64,000 nt of DNA, taken from Crenobacter intestini. Its GTDB lineage: Bacteria; Pseudomonadota; Gammaproteobacteria; Burkholderiales; Chromobacteriaceae. The position numbers and the translations under genes are program-made. The number at the start of each line of letters is the position of its first letter. Within the stretch, counting starts at the first letter, position 1. Under the pieces are notes generated by a model. It was not told the DNA's origin and did no database searches. It worked only from the letters and a program-made list of their open reading frames with translations. The stretch lies in contig NZ_STGJ01000018.1 in assembly GCF_004919095.1 (NCBI RefSeq), positions 239-64,238 on the forward strand, in the 5' to 3' direction. Of this stretch, positions 40,198-47,598 are shown piece after piece.

Positions 40198-41265
40198 ATG
40201 TCGCGCCGCCGTCTGCTCTATATCGCCCTGACGCTTGTCCTGCTCGCCGCCGCCGCGTGGTTCGTGCTGCCGCGCGTGCTGTACGGCCCGCTGCTAACCG
40301 TCGAGCGCCTCGCCGCGCGGCCGCTGACGCTAACCGTGGTCGCCAGCGGGCGGGTAGCCGGGCAGAGCGAGAGCGCGTTGGGCGCGACGCTGACCGCACG
40401 CGTGCGCGCGACGCCTGTGGAAGAAGGCGCGCGGGTCGCTGCCGGCAGCTTGCTGCTCTCGCTCGAGTCGGATGAAGTCGCCGCGCAGCTCGCGCAGGCC
40501 GGGGCCGCCGCCGAGGAGGCGGCCGCGACGCAGGCCGAGGCAGACCGCCAGTACGCGCGCCAGCAGGGCCTGTTCGCGCAGGGCTTCATCAGCCGCGCCG
40601 CGCTCGACGCCGAGGACAAGAAGGTCAGGCTCGCGCGCGCGCGCGCCGGGGCGGCGCAAGGGTCGGTCGCCGCCGCGCAGGCGCGCCTCTCGCAGTTGTC
40701 GGTGCGCGCGCCGCACGACGGCGTGCTGCTCGCGCGCGACGTCGAAGTCGGCGACCTCGTCACCGCCGGCAAGCCGGTGCTGCTGTTTGCCGCCGGCGCC
40801 GGGCGCGAGATCCGCCTGGACGTCGACGAGCGCTACCTCGCCAGGCTCTCGCCCGGCCAGCGTGCGCGGGTGGCGGCGGACGCGCGCCCCGACGCGCCGT
40901 TCGACGCCAAGCTCACCAAGATCGCGCCGCGCGTCGACGCCGAGCGCGGCACGGTCGAGGTGACGCTCGTGCCCGACGCGCCGCCGGCCTTCCTGACCCA
41001 CAACATGACGGTGTCGGCCGAGGTGGTCGCCGCGCGCAAGGGCTCGGCGCTGACGGTGCCCGCCGGCGCGCTGCGCGACGGCGCGGGCGGCCGCCACGCG
41101 CTCAGGCTCGCCAGCGGCCGCGTCGAGGTGGTGCCGGTGCGCACCGGCGTCGAGGCTGACGGCCGCGTCGAGGTGCTGTCCGGGCTGGCGCCGGGGGATC
41201 TCTTGGTGCTGCCGGGGCAGGACGCGGCGCCGGGCATGCGCGCGCGCGCCAGGGCGTCCCGCTGA
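40198..41265 (+). CDS. Periplasmic adaptor (membrane fusion) subunit of an ABC exporter
   Basis: A 355-residue HlyD/MacA-type adaptor. An N-terminal membrane anchor (LLYIALTLVLLAAAAWFVLP) precedes a lipoyl-like half-motif (ARVRATPVEEGARVAAGSLL), an alpha-hairpin of about 70 residues (EEAAATQAEADRQYARQQGL onward), the second lipoyl half (LSVRAPHDGVLLARDVEVGD) and beta-barrel domains. The stop overlaps the permease start by one base. With the next two genes it forms a DevBCA/MacAB-like exporter that would work with an outer membrane channel encoded elsewhere. Substrate unknown. Confidence 0.87.
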   Translation: MSRRRLLYIALTLVLLAAAAWFVLPRVLYGPLLTVERLAARPLTLTVVASGRVAGQSESALGATLTARVRATPVEEGARVAAGSLLLSLESDEVAAQLAQAGAAAEEAAATQAEADRQYARQQGLFAQGFISRAALDAEDKKVRLARARAGAAQGSVAAAQARLSQLSVRAPHDGVLLARDVEVGDLVTAGKPVLLFAAGAGREIRLDVDERYLARLSPGQRARVAADARPDAPFDAKLTKIAPRVDAERGTVEVTLVPDAPPAFLTHNMTVSAEVVAARKGSALTVPAGALRDGAGGRHALRLASGRVEVVPVRTGVEADGRVEVLSGLAPGDLLVLPGQDAAPGMRARARASR

Positions 41266-42479
41266 TGTTCGTGCCGACCGTCGCCTGGCGGCTGATGCGC
41301 GAGGGCCGCTTCCAGAGCTGGCTGATCCTGGCCGGGGTGACGCTGGGCGTCGCCGTCGTCGTCTACATCACCGCCATCGTCAGCGGCCTGCAGGCGAACA
41401 TCATCGACAAGACGCTGTCGACGCAGGCGCACGTGACGCTCAAGCCGCGTGAGGACGTCAACCTGCGCCAGATCACGGTGCCAGCCGGCGAGACCCTGCT
41501 CGCCGAAGTCGAGACGCGCACCCAGCGCGAGAACACCATTGCCAACTGGCAGCGGCTGAAGGCCGCCGCCGACGGCGTGCCCGGCGTCGCCGCCAGCGCC
41601 GCGCTCGCCAGTGGGCCCGGCTTCGTCATCAAGGGCGGCGTGCGCAAGTCGGTGGTGCTGATGGGGGTCGAGCTTACCGACTACCAGAAGATCGTGCCGC
41701 TGGAGACCAAGCTGCGCGCCGGCCGGCTGCGCCTGGCCAGCGGCGACGTGATGATAGGCACCGAGCTTGCGCGCGAGCTGGGGCTCAAGGTCGGCGACCG
41801 CCTGCGGGTGGTCACCGCCACCGGTAGCGCAGAGACCTACACCATCGGCGCCTTGCTCGACTTCGGCCTGAAGGACTTGTCGCGGCGCTGGCTGCTCATG
41901 CCGCTGCGCAGCGCGCAGAACCAGCTGGGCTACCGGCTCGACGTCAGCGAGATCTACCTGCGCGCCGACGACCTGTTCGACGCCGAGGCGCTGGCCGCCG
42001 CCGCCGCCGCGCGTACCGGGCTCGACGCCGACAGCTGGCAGGAGACAAACTCGCAGCTGGTGACCGCGCTCAGGAGCCAGAGCGCGTCGAGCAATATGAT
42101 CAAGGTGTTCGTCACGCTGGCCGTCGCGCTGGGCATCGCGTCGGTGCTGGTGGTGTCGGTGGTGCAGAAGCAGCGCGAGATCGGCATCCTGCGCGCGATG
42201 GGCACGCCGGCGGCGCGCATCCGCGCGGTATTCCTGCTGCAGGGCGCGCTGTACGGCCTGGCGGGTTCCTTGTTAGGTTCGATGCTGGGCGCCGCGCTGG
42301 CGCTGGGTTTTACCCGTATCGCGCGCAACACCGACGGCTCGCCCCTGTTCCCGGTGGTGGTCACTCCTTCGCTGTTTGCCGTGACTGCCATGATCGCAAC
42401 GCTGGTCGGTGTGCTCGCGGCGTGGGCGCCGGCCCGCCGCGCGGCGCGACTGGATCCGGTGGAGGCGATCCGTGGCTGA
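41265..42479 (+). CDS. ABC exporter permease (FtsX/MacB-like)
   Basis: A 404-residue permease with one N-terminal helix (about 20-42, ILAGVTLGVAVVVYITAIVS), a large periplasmic domain and three C-terminal helices, the FtsX/DevC/MacB fold. The C-terminal WAPARRAARLDPVEAIRG is characteristic. Unlike MacB, the ATPase is a separate polypeptide. It overlaps the adaptor by one base and the ATPase by eight. Confidence 0.88.
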   Translation: MFVPTVAWRLMREGRFQSWLILAGVTLGVAVVVYITAIVSGLQANIIDKTLSTQAHVTLKPREDVNLRQITVPAGETLLAEVETRTQRENTIANWQRLKAAADGVPGVAASAALASGPGFVIKGGVRKSVVLMGVELTDYQKIVPLETKLRAGRLRLASGDVMIGTELARELGLKVGDRLRVVTATGSAETYTIGALLDFGLKDLSRRWLLMPLRSAQNQLGYRLDVSEIYLRADDLFDAEALAAAAAARTGLDADSWQETNSQLVTALRSQSASSNMIKVFVTLAVALGIASVLVVSVVQKQREIGILRAMGTPAARIRAVFLLQGALYGLAGSLLGSMLGAALALGFTRIARNTDGSPLFPVVVTPSLFAVTAMIATLVGVLAAWAPARRAARLDPVEAIRG

Positions 42480-43152
42480 CGTGCTCACCCTCTCCGGCAT
42501 CCGCAAGCGCTACGGCGGCGGCAAGGCGCCGCTGGTCGAGGTGCTGCACGGCATCGACCTTGCGCTCGCCGAAGGGGAGTTCGCCGCGCTGATCGGGCCG
42601 TCCGGCTCGGGCAAGTCGACCCTGCTCAACATCATGGGCCTGCTCGAGCCGCCGAGCGAGGGGCGGCTTATCATCGCCGGCGAAGCCGCGCACGACCTGG
42701 GGGACGACGCGCGTACCCGGCTGCGTAACCGCTACCTCGGCTTCATCTTCCAGTTCCACCACCTGTTGCCGGCATTTTCGGCGCTCGAGAACGTGCTGAT
42801 GCCGGTGTTCGCCGGGCGCGGCCGCGTCGACGCAGCCGACCGCGCGCGCGCCGCCGAACTGCTCGAGCGGGTCGGCCTCGCCGCGCACGCGTACAAGCAG
42901 CCGGTGCAACTCTCCGGCGGCCAGCAGCAACGCGTCGCCATCGTGCGCGCGCTGATGGCGCGCCCGCGGCTGGTGCTCGCAGACGAGCCGACCGGCAACC
43001 TCGACACCCAGACCGCCGCCGACGTGTTCGCGCTCATGCGCGAGATCAACCGCATCGACGGCACCACCTTCCTGATCGTCACCCACGACGCGCGCCTGGC
43101 CGACACCTGCGAGCGGCAGGTGCGGCTGGTCGACGGTGCCTTGAAACACTGA
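42472..43152 (+). CDS. ABC exporter ATP-binding subunit (LolD/DevA-like)
   Basis: A 226-residue ATPase starting at GTG within the permease end. It has Walker A (GPSGSGKSTLLNIMG), the ABC signature (LSGGQQQRVAIVRAL), Walker B (LVLADEPTGNLD) and the switch histidine (IVTHDARLA). The FQFHHLLPAFSALENV segment is typical of the LolD/MacB/DevA class. It energises the adaptor/permease above; lipoprotein sorting (Lol) is less likely since an adaptor is present. Confidence 0.9.
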   Translation: MADVLTLSGIRKRYGGGKAPLVEVLHGIDLALAEGEFAALIGPSGSGKSTLLNIMGLLEPPSEGRLIIAGEAAHDLGDDARTRLRNRYLGFIFQFHHLLPAFSALENVLMPVFAGRGRVDAADRARAAELLERVGLAAHAYKQPVQLSGGQQQRVAIVRALMARPRLVLADEPTGNLDTQTAADVFALMREINRIDGTTFLIVTHDARLADTCERQVRLVDGALKH

Positions 43153-43479
43153 GAAATTTCGCTTTTTTTCTTCTGTAGTGCAGTATTCCAACTGCAATTC
43201 ATTATGCCAATTGAGTATTGCGCTCTTTTGGCCAATCCCTATTGCGTTGAATATTTCTTGATACTTCCCATGCGTATGTTCTGAAGCCTTTTCAGGCATG
43301 ACTGCCAGCCGGCGGCATTCCATTGATTAAGTGGTTGCTATAGAAAATTCAATCGAATCAATTATTTACAATTAACTGTTGTCGTAGGATAGTGTGCGCC
43401 TGCTTGCCTTCTGTCAGACGAATCTATCGACGAATGACCGGGGGCATTAATTTTTTGTGAATTGCATTTGGTTGCTTCG
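43153..43479 (+). other. AT-rich spacer before the triplicated lipoprotein gene
   Basis: About 330 bases with markedly lower GC than the rest of the window (many AATT/TTAA runs, such as CAATTATTTACAATTAAC near 43358). It holds no supportable gene. It probably carries the promoter and a long untranslated leader of the lipoprotein gene, but no box pair is good enough to call. Confidence 0.55.
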
Positions 43480-46236
43480 ATGAATAGATTGAAACTTGTT
43501 CTCCCGGCGCTGCTTGGGGCCATGCTGACCGGCTGTATAGGCAGCGGGACTGGTCAGGCTGACGAGGGAGCTACCCCCATGGTGTCGCAAGGGGATGCTG
43601 CCAGCGGGAGAATGCTGCGCACCGCCAGTGTCACGCGCGAAGTGTTTGTCGCGAAGGCGCCTTACGCCGCGACGATCGGAGAGAACAGCGTGCCTGTCGA
43701 CCTCGGTGCAGACAGAATTACCCACGATTTCAGCGGCAACGTGCCGTTCTTCAACCAAGAGATCGGCCGCTCCGATATCCTGACGGTCAACGTCTGGAAC
43801 CCGCAGACCGGCAGCCAGCACAATGTGGTTGGCCACAGCCTGACCGATGTGGGCGTGCCTGGGTATGTGTTCAAGCAGAACGGCTATACCGCGATCGGTG
43901 TACGCAAGCGCGATGGTCTGGTCGATGGTACGCAGTACACCCGGGTTAACGCGTTCCAGATCCCGACCCGCCGGCACTTCGAATGGCAACTGAAATTCCG
44001 CCTGGCTGGCAGTAGCCTATCGCAGCAATGGAAGAGAACCCGTCCCGGTGAAGCACCGGCCACCCTGTGGTCATTACAAAGCGCAGGTTTAGCCCCTGCG
44101 CTCGTGATGGGGGTCGACACTGACCCGAGCAATGGCAACCGCCTGAGCCTGAATTTCGATTCCCGCATTGACCCGGCCCAGGGCGCCAAGCGAGTGCTCG
44201 AAGCAGGTGGGCTAGACCCCGCCGCAGAGCAGGATGTGCGTATCGAGGCCTTCCTCGATGAGCGGACGGCCGAGCAGGGGGGGCAAGGCTTCCTCAGGAT
44301 CAGCGTTAACGGACGTGTGGTGCACGAGCAGCAGGGGCCGACCGTGCAGGCTGGCGCGTATAACCCGTACGGTTGGTCGGTTGGCATGAATACGCTTGCC
44401 AGCAAGGGCGACCGCTTTGCCTACTTCAAGACCGCACGCCTGATGGCTGTTGAGTCAAGCGGTGGCGGCTCCGGAGGTGGCGTCGGCGATGGCGGGCTGG
44501 TGCCGCCGAGTGGGGATGCCTATGTCGCACATGCGCCTTATCTTGCGACCGTCGGCAACCATCAGGTGCCGGTCGATCTGGGGGCTAGCAAGATCACCCA
44601 CGACTTCAGCGGCAGCGTCCCGTTCTTCAACCCGGAAATCGGCCGCTCGGACATCATCACCATCAACGTGTGGAACCCGCAGACCCAGTCGGCCCAGAAC
44701 GTGATGGGGCACAGCCTGAGCAACGAGGGCGTCAAGGACCGCGTGTTCAAGGATGGCGACTTCACCGCGATCGGCGTGGTGGCGGGTGACGGCATTGTCG
44801 AGGAAAAACTGCGTACACAGGTCAACGCGTTCCAGTTCTCGACCCGCAAGCACTACGAATGGCAGCTGCAGTTCCGCCTGGGCGGCCGCCGCCTCGGTCA
44901 GCCCTGGCATATGGCACCGGCGGGCGAGTCGCCGGCGACCATCTGGCAGCTTAAGACCATCGGTTTCGGTCCCGCGTTGGGAATGGTGGTCGACACCGAT
45001 CCGAACAACCCGAACAAGGTCCAGCTTCACTTCGATGCGCGTATCGACCCGTCGCAAGGTGGCAAGCGTCTCACGCAGATCGGTAACCTCGACCCGAACG
45101 CCGAGCAGGATGTACGGATCGAGACCTACCTGGACGAGCGCACGGCAGCGCAAGGCGGCCGTGGCTTCCTGAAGATCACGGTCAACGGGCAGGTGCTATT
45201 CGACCAACCGATGCCAACCGTGCAGGCTGGTGCGACCAACCCGTACAACTGGTCGATGGGGATGTATCTGTACGCGAACACCCGTCCGCTGTCGTACGAC
45301 CGTTTCATCTACTTCCGGACCGCACGTCTGGTCGACCTTGGCGGTGATGGTGACAGCGGTGGTGGGGATGGTGGGGTGATGCCGCCTCCGCCGCCGCTCA
45401 ACGGCAGCGCCTATGTGGCTTACGCGCCCTATCAGGCGACCATCGGCAACACGCAGCTGCCGGTCGATCTGGGCGCGAGCAAGATCACGCATGACTTCGG
45501 CGGCAGCGTCCCGTTCTTCAACCCGGAAATCGGCCGTTCGGACATCATCACCATCAACGTGTGGAACCCGCAGACCCAGTCGGCGCAGAACGTGATGGGC
45601 CACAGCCTGAGCAACGAGGGCGTTAAGGACCGCGTATTTAAGGATGGCGACTTCACCGCGATCGGCGTGGTGGCGGGCGACGGCATTGTCGAGGAAAAGC
45701 TGCGTACACAGGTCAACGCGTTCCAGTTCTCGACCCGCAAGCACTACGAATGGCAGATGCAGTTCCGCCTGGGCGGCCGCCGCCTCGGTCAGCCCTGGCA
45801 TATGGCACCGGCTGGCGAGTCGCCGGCGACCATCTGGCAGCTTAAGACCATCGGTTTCGGTCCGGCGTTGGGAATGGTGGTCGACACCGATCCGAACAAC
45901 CCGAATAGGGTCCAGCTTCACTTCGATGCGCGTATCGACCCGTCGCAAGGTGGCAAGCGTCTCACGCAGATCGGTAACCTCGACCCGAACGTCGAGCAGG
46001 ATGTACGGATCGAGACCTACCTCGACGAGCGCACGGCAGCGCAGGGCGGCCGTGGCTTCCTGAAGATCACGGTCAACGGGCAGGTGCTATTCGACCAACC
46101 GATGCCAACCGTGCAGGCCGGTGCGACCAACCCGTACAACTGGTCGATGGGGATGTATCTGTACGCGAACACCCGTCCGCTGTCGTACGACCGCTTCATC
46201 TACTTCCGCAATGCTCGCATGGTCGCGCTCGACTGA
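43480..46236 (+). CDS. Lipoprotein of three tandem jelly-roll (polysaccharide lyase-like) modules, function unknown
   Basis: A 918-residue protein. A lipoprotein signal (residues 1-19) ends in the lipobox LTGC with Cys19, so it is probably anchored to the outer membrane. Three homologous modules follow at about 57-324, 348-619 and 645-918, separated by Gly/Pro-rich linkers (GGGSGGGVGDGG; GGGDGGVMPPPPPL). Each module runs from a PVDLGAxKITHDF start through INVWNPQT, EWQLQFRLGG, VVDTDP, VRIETYLDERTA, ITVNGQVLFDQP and SMGMYLYAN to RFIYFRTARLV. The end pattern (NGQxLxDQxxPT ... YNxWxxGxY ... YFxxAR) resembles concanavalin-like polysaccharide lyases and binding modules; this assignment is by pattern only. 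Modules 2 and 3 differ at four residues between PVDLGAS and RFIYFR; module 1 is more divergent. ATG at 43480 opens the signal. Confidence 0.8.
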   Translation: MNRLKLVLPALLGAMLTGCIGSGTGQADEGATPMVSQGDAASGRMLRTASVTREVFVAKAPYAATIGENSVPVDLGADRITHDFSGNVPFFNQEIGRSDILTVNVWNPQTGSQHNVVGHSLTDVGVPGYVFKQNGYTAIGVRKRDGLVDGTQYTRVNAFQIPTRRHFEWQLKFRLAGSSLSQQWKRTRPGEAPATLWSLQSAGLAPALVMGVDTDPSNGNRLSLNFDSRIDPAQGAKRVLEAGGLDPAAEQDVRIEAFLDERTAEQGGQGFLRISVNGRVVHEQQGPTVQAGAYNPYGWSVGMNTLASKGDRFAYFKTARLMAVESSGGGSGGGVGDGGLVPPSGDAYVAHAPYLATVGNHQVPVDLGASKITHDFSGSVPFFNPEIGRSDIITINVWNPQTQSAQNVMGHSLSNEGVKDRVFKDGDFTAIGVVAGDGIVEEKLRTQVNAFQFSTRKHYEWQLQFRLGGRRLGQPWHMAPAGESPATIWQLKTIGFGPALGMVVDTDPNNPNKVQLHFDARIDPSQGGKRLTQIGNLDPNAEQDVRIETYLDERTAAQGGRGFLKITVNGQVLFDQPMPTVQAGATNPYNWSMGMYLYANTRPLSYDRFIYFRTARLVDLGGDGDSGGGDGGVMPPPPPLNGSAYVAYAPYQATIGNTQLPVDLGASKITHDFGGSVPFFNPEIGRSDIITINVWNPQTQSAQNVMGHSLSNEGVKDRVFKDGDFTAIGVVAGDGIVEEKLRTQVNAFQFSTRKHYEWQMQFRLGGRRLGQPWHMAPAGESPATIWQLKTIGFGPALGMVVDTDPNNPNRVQLHFDARIDPSQGGKRLTQIGNLDPNVEQDVRIETYLDERTAAQGGRGFLKITVNGQVLFDQPMPTVQAGATNPYNWSMGMYLYANTRPLSYDRFIYFRNARMVALD
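44521..45338 (+). repeat. Direct repeat, copy A (module 2 of the lipoprotein)
   Basis: Encodes module 2. It aligns without gaps to 45412-46229 at an 891-bp offset and is nearly identical in DNA from about 44640 onward, including third codon positions; the first 90 bases are more divergent. Confidence 0.9.
45412..46229 (+). repeat. Direct repeat, copy B (module 3 of the lipoprotein)
   Basis: Encodes module 3, the partner of 44521-45338. Near-identity at silent sites implies recent duplication or gene conversion. Module 1 (43647-44452), 876 bp upstream of module 2, is clearly older. Confidence 0.9.
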
Positions 46237-46256
46237 GCCAGACTTGCTAGTGACAG

Positions 46257-46280
46257 GGGCGCCCGGATCGGGCGCCCTTT
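46257..46280 (+). terminator. Terminator after the lipoprotein gene
   Basis: A perfect 9-bp stem (GGGCGCCCG and complement) with a GAT loop, followed by TTTTACA. Confidence 0.8.
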
Positions 46281-46417
46281 TACATTGTGCCGCGGGTGTC
46301 TTGTGTCCCGGCGGACGCGTTTGTAGATCAATCGCGCCTCGCTGGCTCCTGCAAGCTGCAGGTGAGCCTGACCGGTGGGCGGGTGGCAGCCTGATGGCTT
46401 AGGGGCAGCAGGTGCGC

Positions 46418-46918
46418 TCAGATAAGAGGCCTCGACATTTCGACGCAAGGCAGCGCGCTACCGTCGGCGAGCGGCTGCAGGGCTGGCCCGAGCGCCCGGT
46501 AGCCGGCAGCGGCGTAGAAAGCCTCGGCGTTCAGCGACGCCCTGACAGTGCCCTGCGCGTGCCCCTGTGCCTGCAGGGCGTGTTCGCACGCGGCCAGCAG
46601 CGCGCGCCCGAGTCCGCAGCCGGCGTGGGCGGGCGCTACGTAGAGTGCGTTCACGCGGCCCTCGGCAAGGTCGGCGATCGCGAAGCCGCAGGGTTGGCCA
46701 TCGACCTCGCCGACCAGTACCCGCAGCGTGGGGGTGCAGATCACGCCGCGCAGCCAGGCGTGGCGAGCGGCGTCGGGGAGGGGCGACCATGCGGCAAGCT
46801 GCGCTGGCGTGTAATGGCCGGGGCTAACTGCGTGGACGGCCGCGTAGTGCAGGGCGACCAGCGCCTTGGCGTCGTTTACCCGTGCGGGGCGGATCCGGAG
46901 CATGGCTGGCTCAGGCAT
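46418..46918 (-). CDS. GNAT N-acetyltransferase
   Basis: A 166-residue GNAT protein: LRIRPARVNDAKALVALH at the N-terminus, RVNALYVAPAHAGCGLGRALL with the acetyl-CoA loop (AGCGLG) and SLNAEAFYAAAGYRALG. Substrate unknown. Its start lies four bases after the stop of the isochorismatase-like gene, so the two form a unit. An internal ATG at 46903 is an alternative start. Confidence 0.83.
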   Translation of the reverse strand: MPEPAMLRIRPARVNDAKALVALHYAAVHAVSPGHYTPAQLAAWSPLPDAARHAWLRGVICTPTLRVLVGEVDGQPCGFAIADLAEGRVNALYVAPAHAGCGLGRALLAACEHALQAQGHAQGTVRASLNAEAFYAAAGYRALGPALQPLADGSALPCVEMSRPLI

Positions 46919-46922
46919 GCAT

Positions 46923-47477
46923 TCAGGCCGGGCGCGCGCCCTGCAGGTATTTCCTGCTCATCGCCTTGAAGTGCTCGCTGCCGGATTTTTCCAGCATCTC
47001 GAACAGCACCATCTCGCGGCTGACCAGCACGGCACCCGCGTCCCGCATTCTTTGCAGGCCGAGCGCCTTGTCGCTGTCCGCACGGCTGCCGACCGCGTCG
47101 GCGACCACGAACACCTGCTTGCCCAGTTGCAGCAGGCCCAGCACGGTCTGCAGCACGCAGACATGGGTTTCCATCCCGCACACGATCACCTGCTTGCGTG
47201 CCAACAGACCGGCGGGCAGGCAGCCGGCGGCGGTGCAGGAAAAATGCAGCTTGTCGACAGTCTGCGCGGCCGGTGCGAGCGCCTTGAGCGCGGCGATGGT
47301 CGGCCCTAGCCCCTGCGGGTACTGCTCGGAGAACACCACCGGCAGGTCGCAGTCGTTGGCGGCCTCGACCAGCCAGGCGAGGCGCGCGGCGAGCGCTTCG
47401 GCGCCGTCGATCGCCGGCAGCAGTTTTTCCTGGACGTCGACCACCAGCAAGGTGGCGCGGGCTCGGTTCATCAGCAT
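46923..47477 (-). CDS. Isochorismatase-family hydrolase
   Basis: A 184-residue cysteine hydrolase of the YcaC/isochorismatase-like group. The catalytic triad is visible: Asp14 in LLVVDVQEKLL, Lys76 in TVDKLHFSC and Cys107 in GMETHVCVLQT. The start follows AGGAG with seven-base spacing. These enzymes act on amides, nicotinamide-like compounds or isochorismate; nothing nearby fixes the substrate. It diverges from the FAD/Fe-S dehydrogenase gene. Confidence 0.85.
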   Translation of the reverse strand: MLMNRARATLLVVDVQEKLLPAIDGAEALAARLAWLVEAANDCDLPVVFSEQYPQGLGPTIAALKALAPAAQTVDKLHFSCTAAGCLPAGLLARKQVIVCGMETHVCVLQTVLGLLQLGKQVFVVADAVGSRADSDKALGLQRMRDAGAVLVSREMVLFEMLEKSGSEHFKAMSRKYLQGARPA

Positions 47478-47598
47478 GGGTTTCTCCTCGTTATTTGCCT
47501 AGCATAGCCCGTGCCGGCTTTGGGGGCATCCCCTAACGGTGTGTACCTGCCCCCGGTGTCATAATGGTGCGGTCATTCCGCGACACAGGGGCTGTCCG

